64,000 nt of DNA, from positions 434,001 through 498,000 of the forward strand of contig NZ_JACHGF010000002.1 in NCBI RefSeq assembly GCF_014202275.1. The letters run 5' to 3'. Below, piece after piece: positions 8,013-17,852 of this stretch; positions within the stretch are counted from its first letter, which is position 1; each line of letters begins with the position of its first letter. The notes under the pieces are model-generated. The model worked only from the letters and a program-made list of their open reading frames with translations. It ran no database searches and was not told the DNA's origin. This DNA comes from Rhabdobacter roseus (lineage in GTDB: Bacteria > Bacteroidota > Bacteroidia > Cytophagales > Spirosomataceae). A program made the translations under genes and the position numbers.

Positions 8013-9482
8013 ATGAGAACGACCCTCCGCACCGCCCTGTGGGGCCTGCTCCTGCCGTGGCTGTTTGCCACCTGCCAATCCGGACCAGGTACCCGTACCG
8101 TCAAACTCACCATTCAAAGTACCCCGCAGCTACCGCTCCCCGTAAAGCTCGATACGCTGGATATGATCTCCACGGCGAGTTTAATTCCGACCGAAACGGC
8201 GCTAGACTCCGCCGGAAGGATTGTCCTGGAATTGGAGCTACCTCGACCTATGTTTGCAACCCTTGAACTGGGCGAAAGATTTCAGACGCTTTACCTCACG
8301 CCCGGCGATGAGCTGACTATTCACTACGACACCACCGGGCACCGGTTCCGCTTTGAGGGTACCTCGGCCATTGCCAACACCTACCTGTATCAAGAAGGCT
8401 ACCTTTCGCGACAATTGGACGCCGGTATGTATCAGAGAGACATTGATCTTGACACATTTATAGCACGTCTGGATTCGGCCAAAAATATACTAGCCGAATT
8501 TCACCAGCACTACCTGGATAGTACAGGGCTGTCAGCCTCACTAGGTACCTTGTTCAAGCAAAGACGAGAACTAGGCTACTTGTGGGATAAACAATGGTTT
8601 TTTCGGAGTCATTATTACGCAGAAGACAATCCGGATGTACCCGAAGTTATCGCTAATGTTTGGAGCGAAATTCCTTTTGATTCTACGCTATTACAAACGG
8701 CCATGTATTCCTATTCACTCGTATTGGATTATTACCTTGACCTGCACATGTACCCTTCGGTCTATCCTGAAGATGCCAGCGACGCTGAATACGATTCGCT
8801 AGAAACGCTATTCCCTTTTTTAGCTTACGAAAAAATAAAGCAAACCCATCCATCGCCCGCTTTTCAAGAATATTTTCAAGCTAAAGTACTCAGCTACTCC
8901 TTGCGTATTTATGGCATTACGCCCGTTATCGACTCGTTTTATACCCAGTTTAAGCAAACGTACCCCGCTTCGCGCTTTCGGCCTTCGGTCGAGACCAAGT
9001 ACCAGCAGTGGGTCGCGCTCTCACCGGGCCAGCCCGCTCCCGACATCCGAGGTATCACGCCCGACGGGAAAGCCTTTTCCCTGCGCGAGCTGCGCGACAA
9101 AGTTGTGTACGTAGACGTGTGGGCTACCTGGTGTGGCCCCTGCGTAGAGCAATTCTCCCACGCCAAAAAGGTAAAAAAACAATTTGAAGGCAATGACCAG
9201 GTCGCATTTCTGTACGTATCCGTCGATCAAAATACAGAAGCTTGGAAAAAGTACCTGCGCAAAAACCCGGACCTGACGGGCGTCCACATCAACCAAAACC
9301 CAGATGCGGAAGGTACTTCTTCAGTCTATGAAGACTACTTGATCAATGGGATTCCCCGTTTCATACTCATCGATCCACAGGGCAAGATCGTCAACGTGAA
9401 GGCGGTGGCACCTTCTAACGGAGAATTGGAGAAGGAAATCCGGAAGGTACTTGGGCGGCAGCAGCCGGTGGCCTCATTATAA
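8013..9482 (+). CDS. TlpA-like thioredoxin-fold lipoprotein
   Basis: Probable envelope thiol-disulphide oxidoreductase. With the start at 8013 the protein has 489 residues and opens with a lipoprotein signal (MRTTLRTALWGLLLP, then FATCQS with the lipid cysteine near 21). About 340 residues follow: a short beta-rich DUF4369-like part and a helical part typical of Bacteroidota TlpA-like proteins. The C-terminal AhpC/TSA-Redoxin domain carries WATWCGPC near residues 368-375 and the cis-proline region GIPRFILID near 443. The open frame reaches back to 7779, but the 78 extra codons lack protein character and include a perfect hairpin. It converges with trxA and shares a terminator with it. Confidence 0.88.
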   Translation: MRTTLRTALWGLLLPWLFATCQSGPGTRTVKLTIQSTPQLPLPVKLDTLDMISTASLIPTETALDSAGRIVLELELPRPMFATLELGERFQTLYLTPGDELTIHYDTTGHRFRFEGTSAIANTYLYQEGYLSRQLDAGMYQRDIDLDTFIARLDSAKNILAEFHQHYLDSTGLSASLGTLFKQRRELGYLWDKQWFFRSHYYAEDNPDVPEVIANVWSEIPFDSTLLQTAMYSYSLVLDYYLDLHMYPSVYPEDASDAEYDSLETLFPFLAYEKIKQTHPSPAFQEYFQAKVLSYSLRIYGITPVIDSFYTQFKQTYPASRFRPSVETKYQQWVALSPGQPAPDIRGITPDGKAFSLRELRDKVVYVDVWATWCGPCVEQFSHAKKVKKQFEGNDQVAFLYVSVDQNTEAWKKYLRKNPDLTGVHINQNPDAEGTSSVYEDYLINGIPRFILIDPQGKIVNVKAVAPSNGELEKEIRKVLGRQQPVASL

Positions 9483-9505
9483 GACAACAAGTACCCTTGA
9501 AGCTA

Positions 9506-9551
9506 CCAAACCCCAAAAGACAACCGCTTGGGTTATTCTTTTGGGGTTTGG
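9506..9551. terminator. Bidirectional terminator between tlpA-like gene and trxA
   Basis: Perfect 15-base arms (9506-9520 and 9537-9551, core CCAAACCCCAAAAGA) with a smaller nested stem AACC/GGTT in the loop; TTTTA follows on the plus strand. It sits between two convergent genes. Confidence 0.8.
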
Positions 9552-9577
9552 TTTTATGGCTAACGGATTGAAGTACC

Positions 9578-9901
9578 TTAGGCCAATTGCTCGTTTAGCT
9601 TGTCTTCCAGAACGGACTTGGGTACCGCACCTACGACTTTATCGACGAGTTGTCCGCCTTTGAAGATCATCAGCGTCGGGATGCTGCGGATACCGAATTT
9701 AGCGGGTATCTGGGCGTTCATGTCGACGTCCATTTTGGCTACTACGGCCTTGCCTTCGTATTCGCCGGCCAGTTGTTCTACTACCGGACCGATCATCTTA
9801 CAAGGTCCGCACCATTCGGCCCAGAAATCAACCAGAACGGGCTTATCCCCTTGGATCAATTCTTCAAAGGTACTATCAGTCACTTCGAGTGCTTTTCCCA
9901 T
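9578..9901 (-). CDS. trxA: Thioredoxin
   Basis: Cytoplasmic general disulphide reductase of 107 aa, normal thioredoxin length. [15 protein letters not shown] spans about residues 25-39 with the CGPC active site at 31-34, and the cis-proline lies in [11 protein letters not shown] (about 73-83). The open frame continues to 9976, but the ATG at 9901 gives the standard [16 protein letters not shown] start; the extra 25 codons would add an unneeded hydrophobic segment. It lies 123 bases downstream of dnaE on the same strand. Confidence 0.97.
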   Translation of the reverse strand: MGKALEVTDSTFEELIQGDKPVLVDFWAEWCGPCKMIGPVVEQLAGEYEGKAVVAKMDVDMNAQIPAKFGIRSIPTLMIFKGGQLVDKVVGAVPKSVLEDKLNEQLA

Positions 9902-10024
9902 GATTTTGTTAAAGCTAATTTTGAATAATGTAGTTACTGATAGGAGAATCAAAAAACCATACCAAAAGTTCCTCACGAATTTCCATTTGGAAAAGCAGGT
10001 ACCTGTTGGCCCCGGCGGCCCGCG

Positions 10025-13000
10025 CTAATTGAGCGAAAACCGCACGCCGTCCCAGCCCTGAAAGACGTGCAGCAGCTCGTTGGTAACGGCCACGCGGTAC
10101 ACCCGCGACAGCATCTGTACCTCCAGGCGGGTTTCGGGATCGACCACGGTCATGTTCAGGGCGCAGTTGCCGGGGTATTTTTGGATGGTTTCGCTCAGCG
10201 AAGCGATCATCGCTCCGTTGATCTGATCGAGGGGTACCTGTACTTTCAGCTCTTTGCACTTTTTCTCCCGGATTTCGGGCAGCAGCTGAATGTTGATGGG
10301 CTTAAACTCAAACTGATCTTCTTGCTTCCAGCGGTTCTGCACCTTGCCCGTTATGTACAGAAAACGCCCCGGCTGGATGTAGTTGCCCAGCCGTACGTAC
10401 TCATCGCCCCCGAGCAGCATCTCCATGGAGCCGTTGTAATCTTCCATTTTAAAAATCAAAAATGGATTTCCGTTTTTCGATATACGCTCCTGTGCGCTGG
10501 TGACAATACCCGCCACGTTGATTTCTTTTCCGAAAGTCATGGGCGACCGCTCGCCTTCGGGAATTTCCATCACTTTGTCGAGGGTACAATTGCAGAAGTT
10601 GTCCAGGTCCACCCGGAAGGTATCCAGCGGGTGGCCCGAGATGTAAAAACCAACCACGTCTTTCTCGTAGCGGAGCTTTTCGAGGTCGGTCCAGGGTTCA
10701 ATACCCGGCGGCTTGGGCTTCACCATGAGGGCGTCGTTGCCCCCAAAGGCTCCAAACAACGACGACTGGGCCGAGACTTTCTCGGCGTGGTAGTTGTTGG
10801 CGTACTTGATGAGACGCTCAATAAAATTCGTGTTTTCGCCGGCTTCCGACACAAAGAACTGCGCGCGGTGGTACTCCTCGAAACAGTCGAAGGCCCCGGC
10901 GTAGGCCAGGCTTTCCAGGGTTTTCTTGTTGACCGTCCGCAGGTTTACGCGCGTAATGAAGTCGAAAATATCCGTGAAGGGCCCGCCCGCGTTGCGCTCT
11001 TCGATGAGCGACTCCACGGCGGCGTCGCCGGTACCTTTGATGCCCCCCAGCCCGAAGCGAATCTCGCCCCGGCTATTGACGTTGAACTGCCGGTCGGACT
11101 CGTTGATGTCGGGCCCTAGCACCGGAATGCCAATGCTCTTGCATTCTTCCAGAAAAAAGGTGATTTTCTCGATGGTACCCAGCGAGCTCGTCAATACCGC
11201 CGACATGTACTCGGCCCGGTAGTGGGCCTTGAGGTAGGCGGTTTGGTAGGCCACGAAGGCGTAGCAGGTGGAGTGCGATTTGTTAAAGGCGTAAGACGCA
11301 AAGGCTTCCCAGTCGGTCCAGATCTTCTCCAGCTTTTTGGCGTTGAGGCCGCGCTCGGTACCGCCCTTCATGAAGTCGCCCTTGAGCTTGTTCAGGGTTT
11401 CGATCTGCTTTTTTCCCATGGCCTTCCGCAGCGTATCGGCCTGGCCTTTGGTAAAGCCCGCCAGCTTCTGCGACAGGAGCATCACCTGCTCCTGGTACAC
11501 CGTAATGCCGTAGGTGTCGGCCAGGTACTCTTCCAGCTCGGGCAGGTCGTAGGTGATTTCTTCCAGGCCGTGCTTACGCCGAATGAAGTTGGGAATGTAC
11601 GCCAGCGGACCGGGCCGGTAGAGGGCGTTCATGGCGATGAGGTCCTCGAAGCGGTCGGGCTTGAGGTCGCGCATGTACTTTTTCATGCCGTCGGATTCAA
11701 ACTGGAAAATGGCGTTGGTTTCGCCCCGCTGGAAAAGCTCAAATACCTTCGGATCGTCCAGCGGTATTTCGTCAATTTCAATCACGACGCCGTGGTTTTG
11801 CTTAATGAGCCGCAGCGCTTCCTTAATAATGGTGAGGTTGCGCAGCCCCAGAAAGTCCATCTTGATAACGCCCGCGTCCTCGATGATCTTCCCCTGGTAC
11901 TGCGTGATCAGAAACTCCGATTCCTTCGAGGTACATACGGGGATGGTCTCGGTGAGGTCCGTGGGCGCGATGATGATCCCCGCCGCGTGGATGCCCGTGT
12001 TGCGCACGGTACCTTCCAGGCGTTGCGCCTCCTGAAGTACCTTGGCCTGCAGGTCGTTTCCCTTGGCGATGATCCGCATCTTTTTGACGTTCTCAAGCTC
12101 CTCGGGCGAGATCCCCTCCTTTTTCATCAAACTACCCTCCCCTTCCAGCGGTGCCGTAAAGATCCGGTTCAGGGTCATGTTGTAGGTAGGTTTGTCGGGC
12201 ACGAGCTTCACCAGGGCGTTGGCATCAGACAAGTGCAAATCCATAACCCGCGCTACGTCCTTGATCGACGACTTGGCGGCCATGGTACCGTAGGTCACGA
12301 TCTGCGCCACCTGGTTGTAGCCGTACTTCTTCACCACGTAGTCGATCACCTTCTGGCGGCCTTCGTCGTCGAAGTCCGTGTCAATATCGGGCATCGAGAT
12401 CCGGTCGGGATTCAGGAAACGCTCAAAGAGCAGGTCGTACTTGATGGGGTCGATGTTGGTCACGCCGATGCAGTAAGCCACCGCCGAGCCCGCCGCCGAG
12501 CCCCGGCCCGGCCCGATGAACACGCCCAGCTCGCGCCCGGCTTTGATAAAATCGGCCACGATGAGGAAGTACCCCGGGAAACCCATGTTTTTGATGATAC
12601 CCAGCTCGAAATTGAGGCGGTCTTCTACCTCGGGCGTGATTTCCTTGTACTTCTGGCGGGCTCCCTCGAAGGTCCAGTGCTTGAGGTACTCCCACTGGTT
12701 GAGCACATCGGGCGTGAGCTCTTTCAATTTGCCGTTGAAGTCGATCATCTGGGCCACCTGGTGGATCTGGAACTCCTTGGGTATCGGGAAGTTGGGCAAC
12801 ATGATGTCGCGCTTAAGCTCCAGCCGGTCTATCTTGTCGACGATTTCCTGGGTGTTGTCCAGCGACTCAGGAATGTCGCTGAACGTTTTCAGCATTTCGT
12901 CCTTGGTCTTAAAAAAGAATTCATCGTTAAAAAACGCAAAGCGATTGCCTTTGGGAATTCCGTTTTCGTCGTCGAATTCCTTGGCCGAAGGGGTGGATTG

Positions 13001-13687
13001 TTTGTCGCCGGTATTGATACACAGCAAAATATCGTGAGCGTTGGAGTCGTCACGGTCAACGTAGTGGCTGTCGTTGGAGCAGATCACTTTCACGTTGTGC
13101 TTACGGGCGTACTTCAGAAGTACCTCGTTGACGATGGCCTGCTCGCGAATACCGTGCCGCTGCAACTCCACGTAGTAGTCGTCGCCAAAGAGATCCAGCC
13201 ACCACTTAAACTCCCGCTCGCCCTCTTCTTCGCCCTTCTTAATGATGGTCCTAGGTACCTGGGCCCCGATGCAGCAGGTAGTAGCGATGAGGCCCTTGTG
13301 GTACTTCACGAGCAGTTCTTTGTCGATCCGGGGGTACTTGCCGTACATGCCTTCCATGAAGCCCAGCGAGCAGAGCTTCACCAGGTTTTTGTAGCCTTCG
13401 GCGTTCTTGGCGAGCAGCAGCTGGTGAAAGCGCACGTCCTTTTGTTCCTTGGTAAATTGCCGCTTGTGGCGGTCTTCTACCACGTAAAACTCGCAGCCCA
13501 CGACGGGCTTGATGCCCTGCTTGTTTCCTTCGGCCACAAACTCAAATACCCCGAACATGTTACCGTGGTCGGTGATGGCCACGGCGGGCATGTTGTCCGC
13601 TTTGGCTTTCTTGAATAGCTTCTTAATATCGGCGGCGCCGTCGAGCAGCGAAAACTGCGTGTGGCAGTGCAAATGGGAAAATTGCAT
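10025..13687 (-). CDS. dnaE: DNA polymerase III subunit alpha
   Basis: Replicative polymerase catalytic subunit, 1220 aa. The N-terminal PHP domain begins at once with FSHLHCHTQFSLLDG (3-17) and continues with ITDHGNMFG (38-46). The polymerase C-family core contains GPGRGSAAGSAVAY near 390 and PDIDTDFDD near 432, which supplies two catalytic aspartates. The later part has helix-hairpin-helix and OB-fold regions (INVAGIVTSAQERISKNGNPF). No exonuclease domain is inserted, so it is DnaE rather than PolC. Long plus-strand open frames inside it are shadows. The start at 13687 gives the usual MQFSHLHCHT beginning. Confidence 0.98.
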   Translation of the reverse strand: MQFSHLHCHTQFSLLDGAADIKKLFKKAKADNMPAVAITDHGNMFGVFEFVAEGNKQGIKPVVGCEFYVVEDRHKRQFTKEQKDVRFHQLLLAKNAEGYKNLVKLCSLGFMEGMYGKYPRIDKELLVKYHKGLIATTCCIGAQVPRTIIKKGEEEGEREFKWWLDLFGDDYYVELQRHGIREQAIVNEVLLKYARKHNVKVICSNDSHYVDRDDSNAHDILLCINTGDKQSTPSAKEFDDENGIPKGNRFAFFNDEFFFKTKDEMLKTFSDIPESLDNTQEIVDKIDRLELKRDIMLPNFPIPKEFQIHQVAQMIDFNGKLKELTPDVLNQWEYLKHWTFEGARQKYKEITPEVEDRLNFELGIIKNMGFPGYFLIVADFIKAGRELGVFIGPGRGSAAGSAVAYCIGVTNIDPIKYDLLFERFLNPDRISMPDIDTDFDDEGRQKVIDYVVKKYGYNQVAQIVTYGTMAAKSSIKDVARVMDLHLSDANALVKLVPDKPTYNMTLNRIFTAPLEGEGSLMKKEGISPEELENVKKMRIIAKGNDLQAKVLQEAQRLEGTVRNTGIHAAGIIIAPTDLTETIPVCTSKESEFLITQYQGKIIEDAGVIKMDFLGLRNLTIIKEALRLIKQNHGVVIEIDEIPLDDPKVFELFQRGETNAIFQFESDGMKKYMRDLKPDRFEDLIAMNALYRPGPLAYIPNFIRRKHGLEEITYDLPELEEYLADTYGITVYQEQVMLLSQKLAGFTKGQADTLRKAMGKKQIETLNKLKGDFMKGGTERGLNAKKLEKIWTDWEAFASYAFNKSHSTCYAFVAYQTAYLKAHYRAEYMSAVLTSSLGTIEKITFFLEECKSIGIPVLGPDINESDRQFNVNSRGEIRFGLGGIKGTGDAAVESLIEERNAGGPFTDIFDFITRVNLRTVNKKTLESLAYAGAFDCFEEYHRAQFFVSEAGENTNFIERLIKYANNYHAEKVSAQSSLFGAFGGNDALMVKPKPPGIEPWTDLEKLRYEKDVVGFYISGHPLDTFRVDLDNFCNCTLDKVMEIPEGERSPMTFGKEINVAGIVTSAQERISKNGNPFLIFKMEDYNGSMEMLLGGDEYVRLGNYIQPGRFLYITGKVQNRWKQEDQFEFKPINIQLLPEIREKKCKELKVQVPLDQINGAMIASLSETIQKYPGNCALNMTVVDPETRLEVQMLSRVYRVAVTNELLHVFQGWDGVRFSLN

Positions 13688-13779
13688 GTACTTTAATAAA
13701 GAATTTTGTATAAAATCGTGTTCCGCACCATCAGGGCCAAGCGTACCTTCCGCTCAGGGTACTTGGGGTAAAGTACCTT

Positions 13780-14460
13780 TTAGGTGGCTTCCTCTTCCGT
13801 TTCTTCGAAGAATATATAGTTCAGAAAATCGCAGAAGGGCTTTACCAAGGCCACTCCTTCCAGAATGCTGGCCGCAAAGGTCGGTGAAAGTACCTCTTTG
13901 TCCGTAAAGCGATGCATAAAAAACAATTGCTTGCGCCGGAGTAGTTCAATCTCGGGGTGATCTTTCGCGTAGCCTTTGGGGGCGGTTTTGGTACTTTCGC
14001 CCCAAATCTCGGGGTAGTAGGCGCGGAAGCGCGGCTCGTGGATGATTTTTTTCAGCTCGGCGGCGTTATAGTCGATCTCCTGGCGGTACTTGGCCAGCTG
14101 CGCGGGCGTGGCGCTCCACATGCCCGCGCCCAAAAACGACTCTCCGCCGGGCTGCAGCTGCAGGTAGTAGTCGATCCGGCCCGAATGCCGACCACCCGGC
14201 CCGATGGCCGCGCTCAGCCAGCTTTTGTAGGGCTTTTTGTCCTTGGAAAAACGTACGTCGCGGTTGATCCGGAAAATACAATCTTTCACCTGTGTGTTGC
14301 CCAGCTCTTGCAGGGTACCTACGTCCCGGAGCAGTACTTCAATCAGTTTTTCGAGATCTTGCTTGGCGGCTTCGTAGCGTTTGCGGTTGGCCTGGAACCA
14401 TTCGCGGTTGTTATTTTCCCGGAGTTCCTCCAGAAAGGCCAGCGTGGGGGGGTGAATCAT
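13780..14460 (-). CDS. DUF2461 domain-containing protein
   Basis: 226-residue protein that matches the DUF2461 (TIGR02453) family along its whole length: LAFLEELRENNNREWFQANRK at the N-terminus (8-28 region), CIFRINRDVRFSKDKKPYK (about 63-81), GRIDYYLQLQPGG, SFLGAGMWSATPAQLAKYR (111-129) and a C-terminal hydrophobic stretch. Its function is not established. It lies just upstream of dnaE on the same strand with a 92-base gap, and is divergent from trpS. Confidence 0.9.
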   Translation of the reverse strand: MIHPPTLAFLEELRENNNREWFQANRKRYEAAKQDLEKLIEVLLRDVGTLQELGNTQVKDCIFRINRDVRFSKDKKPYKSWLSAAIGPGGRHSGRIDYYLQLQPGGESFLGAGMWSATPAQLAKYRQEIDYNAAELKKIIHEPRFRAYYPEIWGESTKTAPKGYAKDHPEIELLRRKQLFFMHRFTDKEVLSPTFAASILEGVALVKPFCDFLNYIFFEETEEEAT

Positions 14461-14574
14461 GTCAAATAAAGGTACTTTGCGCTTAATAATAAGAGAGCGT
14501 GTTTCGAATATTGGATCAATTTAGCGAATTTTGCGCGCTCAATCATCATCCCAACGCAGTAAAATCTTTTCTTC

Positions 14575-15552
14575 ATGGCAAGAATTCTGACCGGAATTCA
14601 AAGCAGCGGCCGGCCCCACCTGGGTAACATCCTGGGTGCCATCCAGCCCGCTATCGAACTCTCCCGGGAGCCTCAGAACGAATCGTTCTTTTTCATTGCT
14701 GATCTTCACTCGCTGATTTCCATCAAAAACAGGGCGGAGCGCGACGAGTACGTCCGGGCCATTGCGGCTACCTGGCTTGCCTTCGGCTTCGACACCGACC
14801 GCCACGTGTTCTGGCGGCAGTCGCGCGTGCAGGAGCACACCGAGCTGGCCTGGTACCTCAACTGCTTCACGCCCTACCCCATGCTGGCCAACGCGCATTC
14901 GTTCAAGGACAAGTCGGAGCGGCTGGCCGATGTCAACGCCGGGCTGTTTACCTACCCGGTACTTCAGGCGGCGGATATTGTACTCTACGACGCCCAGATC
15001 GTGCCCGTGGGGAAGGACCAAAAGCAGCACCTGGAGATGTCACGCGATATTGCTACGGCGCTGAACACCCAGGCCGGCCAGCCGGTACTGGTACTTCCCG
15101 AAGCCCGTATCGACGAGCGCCTGATGGTGATTCCGGGCATCGATGGCCAGAAAATGAGCAAGTCGTACCACAACTACATCGACATTTTTGTGCCCGAAAA
15201 AGAGCTACGCAAAACGATCATGAAGATCGTGACCGACTCCACGCCCCTGGAAGAGCCCAAGAATCCCGACACGGATATTACCTTCCAGCTGTATTCGTTG
15301 CTGGGTACTTCGGAGCAAGTGGAGCTCATGCGCACCAGTTACCTGGCTGGTGGCTACGGCTACGGCCACGCCAAGCAAGCGCTCTTTGAGCTCATCCTGG
15401 AAAAATTTGCCGAGCCGCGCCGCATTTTTAACTACTACCTGGAAAACCAGGCCGAGTTGGAACAAAAACTGCTGGAGGGCGAAGCCAAAGCCCGGCAGGT
15501 AGCCCGCCAAACCATTAGCCGGGTGCGGCAAGCCCTGGGCTTTGGGTCATGA
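14575..15552 (+). CDS. trpS: Tryptophan--tRNA ligase
   Basis: Class I aminoacyl-tRNA synthetase, 325 aa, usual bacterial length. It has GIQSSGRPHLGNILGA (7-22) containing the HIGH-type motif PHLGN, the region DAQIVPVGKDQKQHLEMSRD (about 139-158), which binds tryptophanyl-adenylate, and the KMSKS loop near 194-198 followed by YHNYID. The stop overlaps the start of the PAP2 gene by four bases (ATGA), so the two are translationally coupled. Confidence 0.97.
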   Translation: MARILTGIQSSGRPHLGNILGAIQPAIELSREPQNESFFFIADLHSLISIKNRAERDEYVRAIAATWLAFGFDTDRHVFWRQSRVQEHTELAWYLNCFTPYPMLANAHSFKDKSERLADVNAGLFTYPVLQAADIVLYDAQIVPVGKDQKQHLEMSRDIATALNTQAGQPVLVLPEARIDERLMVIPGIDGQKMSKSYHNYIDIFVPEKELRKTIMKIVTDSTPLEEPKNPDTDITFQLYSLLGTSEQVELMRTSYLAGGYGYGHAKQALFELILEKFAEPRRIFNYYLENQAELEQKLLEGEAKARQVARQTISRVRQALGFGS

Positions 15553-16130
15553 GCTTTGGCTGGGAAACATTTACGGAACTCGACCGGCAGCTTTTTGTAA
15601 TCCTGAACGGCTGGCACGCCCCTTGGGCAGATGTGCTCATGAATACGATTACGTTTAAGTACACCTGGGTACCCTTGTATGTGATCCTGATCGGGCTGGC
15701 GGTGCGTCGGCACCGGGCGCGGGCCTATCCCATGCTGCTTACCGCCATCCTGGCGGTGGGCCTGGCCGACTGGCTGGCTTCGGGACTACTGAAACCCTGG
15801 GTAGCCCGCCCGCGTCCCTGCCACGACCCGGCTTTGGCCGGCCTCCTCCACCTGGTGGATGGCTGCGGTGGTCCGTTTGGATTTGTGTCGTCGCACGCGT
15901 CTACCTCTTTTGCACTCGCGCTGGTGCTGAGCCAGCTGTTGAAAAGTACCCTGCCCGGCATCCCGTGGCTCTACGCCTGGGCGGTGCTGTATTCGTACAG
16001 CCGCATCTACGTGGGGGTACACTTGCCCGGCGACATCCTGGGCGGAGCCCTCGTGGGGCTACTGTCAGGTACCTTGCTGCTGCTGCTCTACAAAATGTTT
16101 TATAGGAAAAAGTACGGTAATATATTATAA
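15549..16130 (+). CDS. PAP2-family membrane phosphatase
   Basis: 193-residue integral membrane protein of the type 2 phosphatidic acid phosphatase family, related to undecaprenyl-pyrophosphate and lipid phosphatases. The three catalytic motifs are present: KPWVARPRPC (about 83-92, KxxxxxxRP), SSHAS (118-122, PSGH equivalent with Ser-Ser-His) and SRIYVGVHLPGD (about 152-163, SRxxxxxHxxxD). Four to five hydrophobic helices are visible. The ATGA overlap with trpS and a 32-base gap to prs place it in a cluster with them. Substrate unknown. Confidence 0.9.
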   Translation: MSFGWETFTELDRQLFVILNGWHAPWADVLMNTITFKYTWVPLYVILIGLAVRRHRARAYPMLLTAILAVGLADWLASGLLKPWVARPRPCHDPALAGLLHLVDGCGGPFGFVSSHASTSFALALVLSQLLKSTLPGIPWLYAWAVLYSYSRIYVGVHLPGDILGGALVGLLSGTLLLLLYKMFYRKKYGNIL

Positions 16131-16135
16131 TTCAC

Positions 16136-16143
16136 TATTTTTG
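16136..16143 (+). promoter_or_regulatory. Possible -7 element (TATTTTTG) for prs
   Basis: Matches the Bacteroidota TAnnTTTG -7 consensus, 19 bases before the prs ATG. A good -33 TTTG is not seen at the expected distance, so confidence is low. Confidence 0.35.
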
Positions 16144-16162
16144 CGCAAATTTTCCGCTATTC

Positions 16163-17107
16163 ATGGGTTCCTTTAACACAGTTAAAATATTCTCCGGTAG
16201 TCAGTCTGAATACTTAGCCAAAGACATTGCCCGCTTCTTTGGGAAAGATCTGGGAGGGTACACCTTACGGAAGTTCAGTGATGGAGAACTTTCTCCTAGT
16301 TTTGAGGAATCGGTCCGGGGTTGTGACGTTTTTTTAATTCAGTCTACGTTTCCTCCCGCCGATAATTTGCTGGAGCTCCTGCTGATGGTGGACGCCGCCC
16401 GCCGGGCCTCGGCGCACTACGTTACGGTGGTTATTCCTTATTTCGGCTTTGCCCGGCAAGACCGTAAAGACAAGCCCCGCGTGGCCATTGCGGCCAAGCT
16501 GGTGGCCAATTTGCTTTCGGCCTCGGGGGTGGATCGCCTCATGACCATCGACCTGCACGCGGGTCAGATCCAGGGCTTTTTTGATTTTCCGGTGGATCAC
16601 CTGGAAGGTACCACGGTTTTTGTGCCCTACATCAAATCACTGAAGCTGGAGAATTTATTGATTGCTTCGCCGGACGTTGGCGGGGCCGCCCGCGCCCGGA
16701 ACTTCGCCAAGTTCCTCAACGTTGACATGGTTCTGTGCGATAAGCACCGCAAGCGGGCCAACGAGATCGCCTCCATGCAGGTGATCGGAGACGTGGAAGG
16801 AGCGGACGTGGTACTGGTTGATGACCTGATCGACACGGGAGGTACCATCTGCAAAGCCGCCGAAATTATTCTGGACAAGGGGGCCCGAACGGTACGGGCT
16901 ATTTGTACGCATCCGGTGATGTCGGGCAAAGCCCACGACAACATTGCCAACTCCGTGCTGGAGGAACTCATCGTGACCGATACCATTCCTTTGCAACGTG
17001 AGAATCCCAAAATTAAGGTACTTTCGGTGGCGGAGCTTTTCGCCAAAGCCATCGGACGTATCCGCGACCACGAGTCTATTAGCTCTCTTTTTATAAATAA
17101 TCAGTAG
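16163..17107 (+). CDS. prs: Ribose-phosphate pyrophosphokinase (PRPP synthetase)
   Basis: Makes PRPP from ribose 5-phosphate and ATP for nucleotide, histidine and tryptophan synthesis. 314 aa. Visible motifs: FSDGELSPSFEESVRGCDVFLIQ (35-57 region), YFGFARQDRK with the ATP-binding RQDRK (about 93-102), MTIDLHAGQIQGFFD (134-148), the flexible KxRxxAN-type loop CDKHRKRANE, and the PRPP signature VVLVDDLIDTGGT (about 216-228). It is followed 34 bases later by rplY, a common bacterial arrangement. Confidence 0.97.
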   Translation: MGSFNTVKIFSGSQSEYLAKDIARFFGKDLGGYTLRKFSDGELSPSFEESVRGCDVFLIQSTFPPADNLLELLLMVDAARRASAHYVTVVIPYFGFARQDRKDKPRVAIAAKLVANLLSASGVDRLMTIDLHAGQIQGFFDFPVDHLEGTTVFVPYIKSLKLENLLIASPDVGGAARARNFAKFLNVDMVLCDKHRKRANEIASMQVIGDVEGADVVLVDDLIDTGGTICKAAEIILDKGARTVRAICTHPVMSGKAHDNIANSVLEELIVTDTIPLQRENPKIKVLSVAELFAKAIGRIRDHESISSLFINNQ

Positions 17108-17141
17108 TTTTTAATTTTTTTTAACTTTATTTAGTGCAATT

Positions 17142-17708
17142 ATGAAAAAACATGAGATTGTAGGGTATCAAAGAGCGAATCTCGGCAAGTCGGAAGCCCA
17201 GAGCCTGCGCGCTCAAGGCTACGTTCCGTCGGTTCTGTATGGTGGTGAGCAGCAAGTTCATTTCTACGCTCCGGCCATGCTGTTCCGTGAATTGCTTTAT
17301 ACGCCGGATGTATTTGAGGTAACGCTCAACATTGAAGGTGATCTTTATCAGGCTATTTTGCAGGAAACGCAGTTCCATCCGGTTAATGATATGCTGTTGC
17401 ACGCCGACTTCCTGGCCATCCGGGAAGGCAGCGAAATCAAGGTAGATGTACCCGTTAAATTGGTAGGTACTTCAACCGGTGTAATTAAAGGTGGGAAACT
17501 TAACCAAAAATTACGTAAATTGCGGGTGAAGGGTTTGGCGAAGAACATTCCTGACTATATTGAAGTTAACGTAACGGATTTGGATCTGGGTAAATCGGTT
17601 AAAGTGGGAGCCATCAAAGCTGAAGGTTATACCATCCTAAGCCCTACCAGCAACCCCGTTGCTTCCGTCGATATCCCCCGCGCACTGCGTGGCCAAATGG
17701 GCAAGTAA
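17142..17708 (+). CDS. rplY: 50S ribosomal protein L25 (general stress protein Ctc form)
   Basis: Binds 5S rRNA. At 188 aa this is the two-domain Ctc/TL5 form: an N-terminal L25 domain (GYQRANLGKSEAQSLRAQGYVPSVLYGG, start to about 35) and a C-terminal L25 beta domain (VDVPVKLVGTSTGVIKGGKLNQ, about 104-125; IPDYIEVNVTDLDLGKS). It shares a cluster with prs and is closed by a strong terminator. Confidence 0.95.
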   Translation: MKKHEIVGYQRANLGKSEAQSLRAQGYVPSVLYGGEQQVHFYAPAMLFRELLYTPDVFEVTLNIEGDLYQAILQETQFHPVNDMLLHADFLAIREGSEIKVDVPVKLVGTSTGVIKGGKLNQKLRKLRVKGLAKNIPDYIEVNVTDLDLGKSVKVGAIKAEGYTILSPTSNPVASVDIPRALRGQMGK

Positions 17709-17741
17709 TAAAAAATTTTTCATGGCTAATAGATGCAAACG

Positions 17742-17770
17742 TGCCGACCTCTGGTCGGCATTTTTGTTTT
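17742..17770 (+). terminator. Intrinsic terminator after rplY
   Basis: Perfect 8-base stem TGCCGACC/GGTCGGCA with a 3-base loop, followed by TTTTTGTTTT. Confidence 0.92.
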
Positions 17771-17852
17771 ACTCCTGGTACGGTTTTGATGCAAAAGCCC
17801 TTATTCCTTTTTACGTATATATTCCCAAATAAGCTCAAAAACTACCTATTCC

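Noticed and set aside
11222-13618. 798-codon open frame on the plus strand, antisense to dnaE
   Set aside because: It lies wholly inside dnaE on the opposite strand; its product is Val/Leu/His/Gly-rich, low in protein character, and arises from GC-biased third positions. The same holds for the frame at 10067-11119.
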